DNA of 64,000 nt from Crambe crambe (GCA_963924555.1 OZ004585.1:3857488-3921487), one strand, 5' to 3'. Positions 34,588-46,887 are shown, numbered from the stretch's first letter. The notes: a model not told the origin generated them from the letters alone. Numbers and translations: made by a program.

Positions 34588-36300
34588 GGATCTCCAACTA
34601 CAGTCTGATAATTCTGTAGTAGCTATAGCGCTAGCTAGTACGTAGCTAGAGGGTTAAATGAATTATGGTGACGTCATTTGGATCCTTCCACAGTTTTAGT
34701 ATACTATAGCTAATACCCTACTGTATCAACTCGGGGATTTAGATTCATCAATCCATCTACCGGTAGACTCTATTTCAGCATCTTCGACCTCCAAGTATAG
34801 CTCAACAATAACACAACACATTGACTCGTTGATAATGATTGGGCTGGTATGCTATTGGAGAACTATTCTTCTTCCATCTGTCCCTGCATACACATAGAAG
34901 AATGAACTCTCTATATATAGCTAAAACCATAAAAGAGAGGAAAAAAGATCAGGAACAAGGGAAAAATCATTTCATGAAATAAAAAAAGATGTAGGGATGA
35001 CCACTGCTCAAAAAAGTAAGGAAACAAGAAGGATGGAAATGGGATCAATCTTTGTTCTGTATATCTAGCCAACAATCCCTACATATACGTTGAGTAGCTT
35101 CAGATTATAGTGCAATAATATACGTATATGTAGACCCTTACATACCCAACTGGTAATACTGACACACATCACAATATATATGTAACATTCTTATTCAATC
35201 CAGTACCCCATGTGCACCCTCCCCCCCTCCCACCCCAACACCAACTGATATTGCACACATCATAAAATGTAACATTGCAATTCCATCAATATAGAACAAC
35301 CCCTCTCACCATATAAAATTGCAGAACTAACATAAAATTGGAGGGGAGCTCATAAGTCAATCACTTATTCCATACTTCTCTTTTCCAGTTCACTTCTATT
35401 ACCACAACTAAAGTGCTAAAATGGATGTAAATCATCATGCAGAAAAAACTCATTATGTCCATTATCGGAAGTAAAAAAAGAACAAAAAACAAAAACAAAA
35501 AAACTTGAAGGCAAGCCTAAACCTGGCATTTCACTATTTCAGCCAATAATGCATTATATTGCAGAACTTAAACAATAAAAATTAATTACCTACACTGAAT
35601 AATATACATGCACCTTGTGATCATTACCTGTTCAAAGGGGCATGGCCACTTGCTACAGATCAGCAGCTCTCATGACTGCTCATACATCTGCACAGGGGTG
35701 TGGCCACTTGATGGCATCTGCTAGCTATAATGACTATATCACTGCTCATATTATTTGCACTGCATTCATGACTATATCACTGCTCATATTATTTGCACTG
35801 CATTCTCCTTCCTCAAGCAAGATATATACCATCTCAATAATTATTTGAGTGATTCTGAGCTAATGATGTTATACTTTAAAGTTTGATTGCTTCGAATACG
35901 GCTCTTCACTGCTTACAGTGCTTAGCTAAATACTGTCCAACTGGAACCATGGATGTAAGAGTTCAAAATTAACCATTCATGATTCATCACCTGCAGCAGC
36001 TCCAAAGTCCAAGACATTTTAATTAAGGGATCACATGAACCAAAACTCAATAATATGATACAATAATGCATGTTAATCACAATCTTAATGTTCGAACCCA
36101 AGTGAAGAAAAGGTTTAGAAAGGGCATGCATCAGATAATGTGGTCCCATAATATGTACTATAATAAAACCCCAGAGAGCTGGGTTCAGTATTAGCTAGTT
36201 ACTTGTATACTGCACTATCATGCATGCAGAAGAAGAAGAAGTTTAGGGGGGGGGGTGGCTGAAGACACATAAGCACACATGACATACATAGCTAGAAAAA
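34588..36300. other. intergenic stretch with scattered repeats
   Basis: 34741-35095 is an inverted relative of about 50870-51580. Two direct copies of CTATATCACTGCTCATATTA, then TTTGCACTGCATTC, lie at 35724-35806. The stretch 36160-36250 matches about 49800-49900, consistent with duplication of the 3' flank of genes C and E. No gene seen. Confidence 0.45.
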
Positions 36301-36306
36301 AATGTT

Positions 36307-36437
36307 CTACATTGTAATAGGAGAGCAGAAAGACCCTTCGCATTCATTTTCATTGCATCCCTGCTTGCTATGCTTCAGTAGCTTGCCATCTTTATCCAAT
36401 TCAATATGACACTGACAGATTTCGCATATTTCATATT
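36307..36437 (-). CDS. Cys-rich terminal cassette of gene C
   Basis: TTTTTTAG|AA opens EYEICEICQCHIELDKDGKL, then LKHSKQGCNENECEGSFC, then SPITM and TAG. The spacing C-x2-C-x-C-H...H...C-x4-C-x4-C suggests metal binding, but no known zinc-finger family is recognised. Paralogous cassettes are at 50161-50022 (intact) and 33035-32903 (broken). Reached from the mini-exon 36959-36936. Confidence 0.65.
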
Positions 36438-39400
36438 CTAAAAAAGGAACCAAATACACATGTCACTATTTTCATAGGGTGCAAGCCATTATTGTACTTA
36501 AAGCACTCTCTGAATCCACCACTCCTGGCTATGCCACTGCTGAAATTTCTATGCATATCATAATTGATAATTATTTGTATTGGCTAAACTGCAAATAAAA
36601 TCTTTGCTGTTAAATTATTTGAATTACAGGAAAACTGTGATAGTAGCTAGCTATACTTGAGTTAAGGGGTTCATAAGCTGTTAAAGGCTTGTTAGTAAAG
36701 TTTAGAAGCTACATAGCTAATTATAAATAAATACATGCAGTACATGAGATATACATATATAGCAGAAATACAATTTTCCACACCATGGCTGCATAAAATT
36801 CCAGATTAAATAACTCTGCTTTGATTTTTGCACCATGCATAAGACCCATAGAAGCATGGTGTAACAATGAGTTCATATCCTACAATTATGCATGCGTATA
36901 GTTAGCTACTTAAATTGTCTATGGGATTAACGTACTTGTTACTCTTGCCTCCAAAGCATCTAGAAATAGAAAATTCATAGTAATTGTATCATCAATGATA
37001 CTTATAGCTAGCTAGTAGCTCTAATATTAAACCAACCTTACAATAACGTAATCACTTCACTGTGGTCCCCCTTTTTTGCGAGATCTAAAGCAGTTTCATT
37101 TTCGCTATTTTTCAGATATACTTCAGCGTGATAATCGAGTAATAATTTAACCACTTTCTTTATTCCAATTGAACTTGCACTCATCAAAGGAGACCATCCC
37201 TTTTTGGTCTGTATATCAACTTTAGCTTTATTCTCGAGCAGTAATTTAACCACTGTATAGTGGCCCTCACGAGCTGCAACGTGTAAAGCAGAGTTCCCAG
37301 TGTCATCTTGTTTATTTATTCGAGCTTTGTTCGGGAGTAATACTTCAATCACTTTATCACGTCCTTTCAAACTTGCCCAAATGAGAGATGACAATTCATT
37401 CTTGTCTTCCAGATCTACATTAGCACCATTGAGAAGTAGCACCTTGACAACTTCAGTGTGCCCCATAAAACTTGCCCACATCAGAGAAGATAACGCATCC
37501 TTATCTTGATGATCTACTTGAGCATCTTTTCTAAGTAGCATTTCGACAACTTTAGTATGACCTGCATAGCTTGCCCACATTAGGGAAGATGATTTATCTT
37601 CATCACAGTGCAGATTTACCTCAGCATCCCCATTAAGTAGTGTTTCAACAACTTCAGTGTGTCCCATATTACTTGCCCACATCAGAGAAGACCGACCAGT
37701 CTTATCTTTCATATCTACTTGAGCACCTTTGTTAAGTAGTAGTTCGACCACTTCTGTTTGCCCCCTATAACTCGCCCATATCAGTGAAGAATATCCGTTC
37801 TTATCTTGCAAATCTACTTTTGCACCATAGTTAAGTAGTACTTCAACCACTTCAGTGTGTCCCATACTACTTGCCCATACAAGAGAAGATGATCCATCTT
37901 TATCTTGTAGATCAACTGAAGCACCATTCTTGAGTAACAATTCGGCTACTTTAGAAAATCCTTTCTCACTTGCTATCATCAGAGCAGTTTTACCAGATTC
38001 TTCTTGTATTTGGTTTACATCAATGCTATTTCCAATCGGTTGTTTTATACCCTCATAATCTCCTTTGTTTGTTGCCGTGAAGAAGTCTTCCATCACTTTT
38101 ATCAGTTTTTCTATAAAATGATACAACAGCTTGTGTGGGGTTAGCTAGTACATACATACAATTCCACTATAATAATCAATCACTGTGTCTTCAATCTGTT
38201 TACTGATACAATCATGTACGTGTGCTATAAGGTGGCAACTATTTTTTGCTTGATAATAAATTTAGCTATGCATGCCATTAGTTTACATGCATGTACTGAA
38301 ACCAGATTGAGGACATGAGGACATGACATAGATTGAGGACATGACACCTGCATGGCTGTCCACAATAACCAAGCACACTTTCTTCCTATTGTTATTTTTT
38401 GGACATCACAATTTTCCCTTTGTGGGAATAAAACTACCATATTATTATAGCGGTTATTTTCGAGAGGTAATATTTTTGTGGTTTTTGTGATTGAAAAAGT
38501 TTACCAATGAATATAAATTAACCCTGCCCGGTGCCCCCATGTGTGGTAGAAGATCGATGCAGTACTTTAAACAGATTTATCTTCTGGATCCCCAATGCTC
38601 CTTTCCAAGGATATCTATTATAATAGTTTCAGAAAATTCGCTGGTGAAAGTTGCTCAATCAGGCAGAAGATCTGTGTAATGGCTTCCACCTCAAATGAAC
38701 TAGTCATAATCACAACTTCTACTTCTAGCACAGGCACATGCCACTTTTGCAGCTCATTGATCTTAGCATGCACATGGTGCATGGCCAGCCGGCTACATGT
38801 GCTGCGCTGATCAACCATCCACTAAATTTAACCACAAAAGAATGTCATTTTCCAAAAATTTTTTCCACCCTTCAAAAATAACCCACTGTATAGTAGTATG
38901 CAACTGGCTAACTGTGAGCCAGACTGCAAACTAGATTGCAAGCAAGACTGCAAGCAAGAGCACTGCAAGCTGGACTGCTAAAGTTATGTCTAAAATCAGA
39001 ACTGTAGCTACCACAAAAAATCAAGGAGACCATCTCTTGTAGTTAGCTTTGAAATAGCAGCTGATTTTGCTCAAGAATAAAGTTCAAGATATCCATAATA
39101 ATAATAAAGGAGTCTACCCTATTCTACAGTACTTACCAGTTGTAGTAATTCAACCGGCTTATGCACTATTTTGAGGCTATGAAATAGAACATCCCATGGG
39201 GACCGGATAACACTAAATGCACCTTAGTTCTGATAACTACTACATACTATACTGGTACGTAGGTACATATTTATAGTACATCAGGTTTTGCAGTTGATTA
39301 AAATTAATAGGAACTAATGTGGTAATTATATGATACCTGCAGGCCTGCAGGTCTACACTATATTTAATGTATCCATGAAGTATTAGTAGTTATATACCCA

Positions 39401-42400
39401 CAGTAGTTATAGCTAATGTTTCCAGCATTAACAGCTCTATAACAATGGAGAAAATAATTATGCTTGCTTTAACAATGCATTGATTTCATGTCTAATGATT
39501 TATAGTGTAGCTACATCACTAGTATAACAATCCCATGTGGAATTCTTTCACTCTTTCTAATCTCATGGTTCTACTCCAGAATTTTATAACCATTTTGATG
39601 ATTATTCAAGTGCCTAACTAAGAACTGGGCCTTAACATCTCTTAAAATCACTTACCTTCTAACAATCTGACTAATTCACTGTGTCCTTCCCTTCTTGCAA
39701 GTAATGAAGCAGAATCTCCCTCCTTATTCTTCAGATTTATATTAGCACCATTATCGAGTAATACTTCAACAACTTCATGGAATCCTTTTTTACTTGCTAT
39801 CATTAGAGGGGAATATCCGTCTTTATCTTGATGATCAATTATTGGAGCACCTTTCTCAAGTAATAATTTAGTCACATCAAAGTGGCCCTGACTACTAGCC
39901 AAGATTAAAGCAGATTTTCTTGTATTGTTACTTTGTAGCTCTACGTTAGCTCTATTGAGTAACAATTTGACCACTGAAGTGTGTCCCTCATAACATGCCC
40001 ACATCATAGAAGTCCATCCATTGTTATCCTGGTGATCAATTAATTCAGAAGCATTATTCTTGAGTAGCAGTTCGACGACTTCATGATGTCCTTCCTTACT
40101 AGCTGATATCAAAGCAGTTTCTCCATCTTTTCCAACTTGATTCACATTGATTCCTTTATGTATGAGTTCTTCCATGGTTATACTGTCTCCTTCAGCAGCT
40201 GCAGTGAAGAATGCTGACCCTATAAGATATTTTTAATCATCATGATTTCTTTTCAGTATAATACGTGTGTGAAATTAATCATTCTTCTATTTTCCTGGGC
40301 ATAAAAATTGTAATAATGTGTCATTCCTTTGTTGAATGAGCACAAGAAAATTTCAAAGGATGGCCCTAAAATCTAGCTGGCACTGAAACCTTCATATGAA
40401 AGCAATCACATCCACTGCTAATGGCAGGGGTTGTTTTCATACAAGGTTGCAGTACATTATATAGCCCAGCTAGATTTTAGGGCAACCTTGAAATTTTATG
40501 CACTCACTTGTTTCCATCGATGTCCGTCACTTGTTTCCATCGATGTCCGTAAGATGTGCATTAGAAAATACTGAGATGCTTCTAGTAGCCTCATGCGCAT
40601 GCAGCTAGGTGCTCCTAGGCCCCATCCTATGTGTACTAGCTTCGAAGTGGCAGAGAGATAGCTACTGTTCTGTGTGCTGTTGATAGCACTGAATAGTGCA
40701 GTAGAATCTTAGTCAAAACTACGTAGCTAATGTATTACATGTGGTTCAAAGTTTGGTAAGAATGTCTATATACATACTTGGGTTAAATTAACTGGTGATT
40801 CTGGTGAATCCAGCTAAGCTATTACAGAACGCTATGAAATACATTGTGATACTGATGATCTGGGATTAGAGCACGTATGTAGTGGTATGTGAGCTCTGTC
40901 TGACTTACCTGACCTTATTCCTGAAGAAAAGTCACTGAACTTCCCAAACAAACTTTAAAAAATTGCAGCAAGGATTCTGTCCTATTTTTACTAAGTTCCC
41001 ATAGTTACATACCAGGAAGCAGAAGATAATGTTTCTTTTTGTATGGCCTCAGATAGACCACATTTTCCTAAGAAAGTTAGGCTGAGATATTCCTGGCTAT
41101 CTGGCTTGTTGAAAGGTGTCTGGCTGGCTGAAAATATGTCTGGCTGGTTAGATAGATGTCTCGAGTAATTGTCTTGCCACTGACGAAATCAACAGCTTAT
41201 CTGTGAGACTAGGAAAGTTGTTGTTTCTGTGCATCCATAACCAGCTTGATATTCCCCAGCCAGACTTTCTTTGGTCAGCCATTTTCCCAGCCAAAGTCTA
41301 CCCCTTCATTGATGGCTTTTATTTGCTATATAAGAACCCCATTAGGTATGGCAGCAGCTTGTGGCAGTTTCAAGAGTGTTAGCATCCTCCTCTGCCGGAA
41401 CAGTGTAGGACTGATTACAGACCTTTATTTATAGCTTTCACTTCATTGTACATAATTATAGCTAATAACATGGTAAGGACGATATCACTAATCTGATAAT
41501 GGGATCCAGTGAGCAGTTAGATAAGGATTAGCTAGTGATATAATATTTGCTGAATGGGGGAGTGTATAGCACCCCTGGAGGATACACTCCTCTATGTGCT
41601 GGGCTTGCCAACTAATGGTGGAAGGTCCATGGTCTTGCCCCCTTGTGCTACAGCCACCAATGGCTAGTCAGACATGGTGAGCCAAAGCAAGAGCCAATTG
41701 TGCTAATGAAGACAGTAAAAGATCCAACAAACAAAGAGCAAAAATCAGGGGAAAAAGTTTTTGCACCCAGAAATATGCGAGTGTGTCAAGCATAGCTATA
41801 ATTTTTATCTGAGGTATTCTTGATGTATTTGATGATATTCTATGATTTAGTTGAAAAGCATCTCCTTCCACTACTACATATATTCAATGGAACTTTCCCA
41901 ATAATGGGTGCTGTCCTTTTAGACACTTATTCAATATACCACATTTCAGAACTGAACCTCCCCAGTATAGTGCTGTCATTAATAATTATTGTCAGAAATA
42001 GTTGATTGAAGATGTTGGTGCGATGGTACACTTTGATCACCAGCAAGTGTCTTTAACGAAATGCAGGTGTACATAAAACTGTCAGTGTGTACTAATAATA
42101 TTATACAGTCTGATTCTTACCTCTTTTATTTCTGAAGATAAGAATACAGAGACATAAAATTATACACAAGCATAGTAGACCACCAATCATCCCAGTCACA
42201 ATTCCAGCAATTGCTTCATTAGAAACTCTGCCATCTACTGCAGGAACAGAAAATATATAATGACTAGTTGAACCCAGAGCAGAAATTTTGCTCTAGTTTG
42301 AAGCTTCTAATCCTTCCAATGTGGCATGCAGTTATTACAGTTGTGCTATGATGAAGCACATGCAGTCATGCTATACCACCTATCTAGCCAGAGCCAGCAT

Positions 42401-45400
42401 AATTATAGCTTAGTTATACTGTATGGGTAGATATATTCAAGGAATTAAATTTTTGTGAATATCAGTACCAAGCTAGATTATAAAAATTTCGAAGATTTTA
42501 ATTTCGCTTCGCATGCGTTGCAATATATCACTCGTGTGCAGTATAAAAAAATTGCACATGTGGCAGCTGGAAGGATGACCAGTTTTAATTACCCTTCAAT
42601 GGTTAGGGAATTTTACGTCTATAGGAAGCTTCAGATGGCGAAGTTCTGCTGTTCTGAAAGTGAAGTTCTCAGAATCTGAAGCGAAGTTCTGAAATACTTG
42701 TAGAGAGCCATCCGAGGTCAAAGTACTCCGTAATGACTACTGCGCATGCGCTAAAATAGGCTATCGATTTTTTTGAATGTTAAAAATTCCATGAAATGCA
42801 AAGTGACCGACCGCGAAAACCATGAAATTAAAATCCCTCGAAAATATCTACCCATACGGTATATAGCCAGTCAGTACCGTAAGCAACACAATGAAAATGT
42901 ACACGTAGGAGATATGGGCACTCGCAGGGACAATAAACTAGTACTCTTATAATACACACACACATATATATTGTTGGAAGTAGGCATATGATACCGCTTA
43001 GTCTAATGATGAAGGCTGTAGCTAGAAAAAAGAGAAAGAATGAGGGAAGGAAAGAAAGAAAGAAAAAAGAAAGAAAGAAAGAAAGAAAGAAAGGTTCCAA
43101 AGGTAGTCGAGAGAAGCATGCTTCCACTGCCTTTCCATTTTTTTGCTGATTATGAGGCAGTGATAACTGTTTGAGAGTAAATACTATCTTTAAAGCTCAC
43201 ACCCCTGTGCTCTTCAGTGTGGATTTCAGTCCCAGTGTGCCTTCCATCCTAACTTAATGATTTACCTTGAACAGCCATTGTAGAGAAACTTGTGGTGAAA
43301 CTTGTGGTGAAACTTGTGGTGAAACTTGTGGCAAAGCTTAAATCTTAAATAGAATATGAGAATTTAATTTATAGCCTTGCACATAAATTGTATAACAAAA
43401 TCATACATGATTAGCAACAAAATTAATCTGAGCTCATTAATAGATCGGGCCACTTTTCTATGCCTAAAAGTAAATATGCATGTCCAATTTTGATTTCTAC
43501 CTTGAAAGTTACTGTCTATATCATGGATTAATGACTACTTTGCATACTGCACTGTATACTGTAACCTGGTGGTAAAAGGTGTGAAATATGAAGCCATATT
43601 GTGACATTTGTTGCACTAAGTGAAATACTCTCTTCCATATGAAATATGTGGAAATTCAGTGAGGGCATTATTAAATTGTGTCCCCTCAGGATATCATTAG
43701 CTATTCCTTCAAGCTGCAAGATGTATTGCTATACTGTCCTATATTCATCAGTTCATGTTCTAGCTATTCTCAAGTAAAGGACAGAGCCAGTCTGCTATAT
43801 CTATATCTACATCACCAGCATGAAGGAAAGAGCCATCTTTGCAACTAAGAATAGCATTAATTTAGTTACTATAGTTATACGCATGTGTATAGTAAAGCTG
43901 CAGCACATAATGAATAATATTCATTGGGAACTGGAGAATATCACTTGTATGATTTGCACTTGTGCTAGCCAACAGATTTTTGTTATTCTCCAGTATCCAA
44001 TGAATATAGGATTATATGTAAACCATACCTGGGAGTGTTGTTGTCATGAAAGAATCTATAAGAGAGAAAGTAAAAATGCAATCATGTATATAGTCTCATA
44101 GTCTAGATTTTTCACTATTTTTTGCTACTGGTAAATTATTGTTAGCTGTGACTTAAATCTCGCTTCTATAATAATTATCTAGTAGCTTATCTTCTTGTTC
44201 AAAAAGTACAGATTCCTTTCCCAGGTGAGTAAAACCTTCCTTTTCTTGTAATAATATTTTATGAAGTGTGTTATGATTTAGCTTTTAATCCTCTACTTAA
44301 GTATTGCAGCTTTCTTTCAAGCTTTGGTGTATGCCACAGTAAGTATTATAGCCTCAGCCCTTGTGTGACTCATAGCTGTAAGGTGTAAAGATTTAGCTAC
44401 TGACTAGACTATTTTTTTCTTTCTTCTTGCTGGTGATAAACAATGTCTTGTTTAGCTAGCTGAATAGGTGTAGGAATAACTTTCTGATTGGGGGGTCCAT
44501 GTGGCAAACATGAATCGCCTAGTACTTGGAATACTTCCTCATCAAATCAGTGGTTGGGGGGGGGGGGGGGCACTGCCCAATTCTTACACCTAAGTTCCTG
44601 TAACAGATCTTATATTCTTTGTTGCATGGTCAAGGTTCTGGTTTGTGAGACTGAAAAAAGAAAGCGGAAAAACAAACAAACTAAACAATAACACAAAAAA
44701 CAAGCAACAACAACAACAAATAAATAAGGAAACAAAGAAACCAAAAATAACAACAAAAACTGAAAATAGTAGTCTTGGTCCACTAGCTATGTCATTACTA
44801 TTCAATGTATAATCAATGATTAATCAGGTGGAGAGTAATTTCTGGATTCAAAAAAGATCAAGGCATAATTTCAGTAATCTCCACATTACACTGTTATCAT
44901 TAGGAATGTGGTGGTATCTAGAGTTAAAGTTATGCTCAGTAACACCTTTACTTACCATCATTCAGTAGTCCATTAGAAAAAGTTATATTGAATTGCCGCA
45001 TCAGTGATCCTCTTCCAAGATGTTCATTTTCAAAGTCCAATATAACGTTATAGAGCCCTTCATCTGATGGCTTCAAATCCAAAAGTTCTAATGTCATGTC
45101 ATATTTACAGAAATTAATATCAGGTTGAATGCAAGGCTGCTGCTGGTTCACTCTGAACTTCTTTGTATTGCCACAGAGCTGGTCTGAGAAAGTTGTCAGA
45201 TTAGAACAGAGGTACAGTTGTTCTTGGTCCTTACTGACTGTTAATGTTCTGATTCTTTTGGTCATATTGCAAAATCCACCATCAACAAACTTTATTCTTG
45301 TGTCTATCGATAGATTACCATTTGCAGTACCAGCAATCTGCATGATCGAGGGACATACTCCAAATTCACCAGGACAAGAAGTAAAAATTGGTTGTGCTGC

Positions 45401-46061
45401 ATATGAAGGATAAGAATTACAGTGATCACACAACTTTTCTTGCAAAATAGGTAAGCTAGTATGGAGAATGAACTCGTATTCTTTGATCAGACTGCCAGTG
45501 CACACTCTTCTTCATCAATACCAAAACTTACCTCGCACAAACAAGCACAATGATGCTTGTTGTATAGTATTATTATCCACTCCACAATGGTAGGTGCCTT
45601 CTGCAAAACCATTAACCTCATGTATGGTCAAATCATTTCCATTTTGGTGAAATGAATCATTCAGAGTTAAAGGTGCACCTAAACCATCCAGTGAGTCATT
45701 CCCATTCATGTATCTCCGTATGTACCAGGATGAAGAAGATGCATCAGGACCAGAGCACCGTGCTGATACTTGAAGGTCAGAAAAGGGATCTACAGCTAAA
45801 GAATGACAATTACAAATGAGATAAGGTTTTTTCCTTGATGTATCAGGCCTATAGCCCTAATAATATAGCTAGTCCAGCAAAAAATGTACAATGGAATGGG
45901 ATGCATGCTGGTAACACAGAGCCTGGCTCAGCTAGCTAGCTAGCTTATCTTATACAATAATACGTACTTCTCAATGGGATATCAGTTCCACACACATTTT
46001 CCAATCCACATCCACAGGCAAAAGAAATAATGCCTTGAAATATCAGTAATTGCAAAATCAT
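36307..46061 (-). CDS. gene C: Ig-Ig-TM-ankyrin receptor with Cys-rich tail, copy 1
   Basis: Minus-strand exons: 46061-45968 (signal peptide MILQLLIFQGIISFACGCG), 45795-45532 (Ig 1), 45396-44956 (Ig-like 2), 44055-44029 and 43343-43266 (stalk), 42237-42121 (TM), 40219-39656 (ankyrin), 38110-37038 (second ankyrin exon), 36959-36936 (DALEARVT), 36437-36307 (Cys cassette). Every internal exon is phase 1-1. Using both ankyrin exons gives 885 aa, ending at a TAA at 37040-37038. Skipping the second one joins in frame to the Cys cassette, the ending used by paralogue E. The Ig part faces outside, the ankyrin part the cytosol. Ligand and partners are unknown; ankyrin arrays normally bind proteins. 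I know of no characterised family with this order. Confidence 0.65.
37038..38110 (-). CDS. gene C exon 8: ankyrin repeats, array 2
   Basis: TTTTATAG|AA opens EKLIKVMEDFFTATNKGD and about ten ankyrin units (SSLVWASSMGHTEVVEVLL type). The first 130 or so residues are almost identical to the array of gene E. It ends VITLL and TAA where the paralogue at 33.4 kb has CTG CAA GGT. The stop thus arises from one CAA to TAA change just before the expected donor G|GTTGGT. Confidence 0.8.
38441..38897. mobile_element. MITE-like element, about 455 bp
   Basis: Left end TTATAGCGGTTATTTTCGAG and right end AAAAATAACCCACTGTATAG are imperfect inverted repeats. Both are followed inward by A/T-rich TTGTGGTT phrases. 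In the intron between the two ankyrin exons of gene C. Confidence 0.55.
39656..40219 (-). CDS. gene C exon 7: ankyrin repeats, array 1
   Basis: ATCTTATAG|GG...GAAG|GTAAGT, 564 bases, phase 1-1. Opens SAFFTAAAEGDSITMEELI and runs five to six ankyrin units with the usual TALISASKEGHHEVVELLL signature, ending SELVRLLEG. Confidence 0.8.
40336..40507. mobile_element. foldback MITE, about 170 bp
   Basis: GAGCACAAGAAAATTTCAAA, then CCCTAAAATCTAGCTGG, is mirrored by CCAGCTAGATTTTAGGGCAA, then CCTTGAAATTTTATGCACTC. Sits about 120 bases upstream of the acceptor of the first ankyrin exon. It is followed by two copies of CACTTGTTTCCATCGATGTC. Confidence 0.7.
42121..42237 (-). CDS. gene C exon 6: transmembrane segment
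   Basis: TTCCTGCAG|TA...AGAG|GTAAGA, phase 1-1. Encodes DGRVSNEAIAGIVTG, then a hydrophobic span with GGLLCLCIILCLCILIF and RNKR, a single-pass TM with basic stop-transfer. Confidence 0.75.
42415..42863. mobile_element. MITE-like element, about 450 bp
   Basis: Ends TATACTGTATGGGTAGATAT and ATATCTACCCATACGGTATA are inverted repeats with related inner arms. The open frame inside at 42455-42679 is not a supported gene. In the intron before the TM exon of gene C. Confidence 0.65.
43042..43092. repeat. (GAAA)n microsatellite
   Basis: Purine run of GAAA units; gives a spurious hydrophobic minus-strand frame. Confidence 0.9.
43266..43343 (-). CDS. gene C exon 5: Thr/Ser stalk with 12-bp repeats
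   Basis: Encodes DLSFATSFTTSFTTSFTT, then SFSTMAVQ. The repeating TSFT comes from four 12-base units (ACAAGTTTCACC), so the stalk can lengthen or shorten in frame. Probably O-glycosylated; inferred from composition. Confidence 0.6.
43912..44010. repeat. short inverted repeat
   Basis: ATATTCATTGGGAACTGGAG, then AATA, faces TATTCTCCAGTATCCAATGA, then ATAT, with a spacer of about 45 bases. Confidence 0.5.
44560..44775. repeat. low-complexity tracts
   Basis: A G run at about 44556-44570 and an A/C-rich stretch (ACAACAACAACAAATAAATA) at about 44660-44760, in the intron after Ig-like 2 of gene C. Confidence 0.8.
44956..45396 (-). CDS. gene C exon 3: Ig-like domain 2
   Basis: The acceptor was set at CATATGCAG|CACAACC because the paralogue begins at the equivalent ATGTAG|GGCAACC; both exons are then 441 bases. 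Encodes cysteine-rich extracellular sequence (FTSCPGEFGVCP, QLYLCSNLTTFSDQLC) and an Ig-like SDEGLYNVILDFE. A longer frame through the 135-base intron is open but not supported by the comparison. Confidence 0.7.
45532..45795 (-). CDS. gene C exon 2: Ig domain 1
   Basis: Encodes ARCSGPDASSSSWYIRR, then FAEGTYHCGVDNN, with the Cys-Trp-Tyr-x-Cys pattern of an Ig fold. 264 bases, the same length as its paralogue at 56456-56193. By eye the two differ at 12 of 88 aligned residues. Confidence 0.8.
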
Positions 46062-46612
46062 TTTCCCCCTGCATATAACAAAGGCTCCAGTGAATGATGT
46101 GATAAAAGATTAACTACATCCAGAAATTCTACTAGATAAGTATGCAGCTGCATAGCTAGCAATAATTATGAATGGAAATATCTGGTAGGCTACATGTACA
46201 TGGATTCTTAAAATGAAGAAATTCGCTTGCCAGGATGAGATCTAGATTAATAAATTAACTGTTATATCACACGGAATCAATGAAAGAGTAACCTTAGCTA
46301 CGCATTATACCTACAGACCCACCTTTTTAAAGTCGATCCAGTAACGATAAGGAATAGCTAGCTGGCTGCTATCTGTCCATTTATACTCCGCGCACGTATG
46401 CACGCGTACATGCGCGAAAGCCAGATCGTAGAGATCATGGTCGCGCACTTGTGATATGAACCTGTCATCAATTACATTGATTATCACATTCCATACTTCC
46501 GTACTGTACAAGATTAGTGACTGATGCAAGATAATGTAAAGTTTTCATTGTTTTTTCCAGCTTTCCATTGCACTGAAAAAAAAGCTAAAAAGCAGGGAAG
46601 GATGCTTGTATT

Positions 46613-46887
46613 CAGGGGCGTAACTACTATTGTTCACAGGTTGCATGTGAACCCCCCTTCACCTACCAACTCTCAATGCACTGAAGTATGGCCATAGTGG
46701 TTATACAGCAGATAGGTGGTGGCTTGAAGTATTTGTGGCTGTGTAGTGGGTGCAGTTCTCCAAAAGGGGTGCGGTTAGTCAAGAGTGGGTGTGGCCAGGT
46801 CAAATTTTTTTCTGCACGCAAGCGCGTGGATATTCCCCCCCCCCCCCTTTGTGAACCCCCCCTCAATCAAGCCTAGTTACGCCACTG
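46613..46887. mobile_element. hAT-like MITE, 275 bp
   Basis: Starts CAGGGGCGTAACTA and ends TAGTTACGCCACTG, the common CAGNGGCGTAACTA-type termini. TGTATT occurs at both flanks. The interior is G/C-rich near the ends (GTGAACCCCCC). hAT assignment is by terminal similarity only. Confidence 0.75.

Noticed and set aside
42455-42679. Open frame of 74 codons in intron of gene C
   Set aside because: Lies inside a MITE-like inverted-repeat element; no family similarity.
45397-45531. Continuous reading of gene C between the two Ig exons
   Set aside because: Open by chance; gene E has an 822-base intron at the same place, and the acceptor CATATGCAG gives equal exon length.
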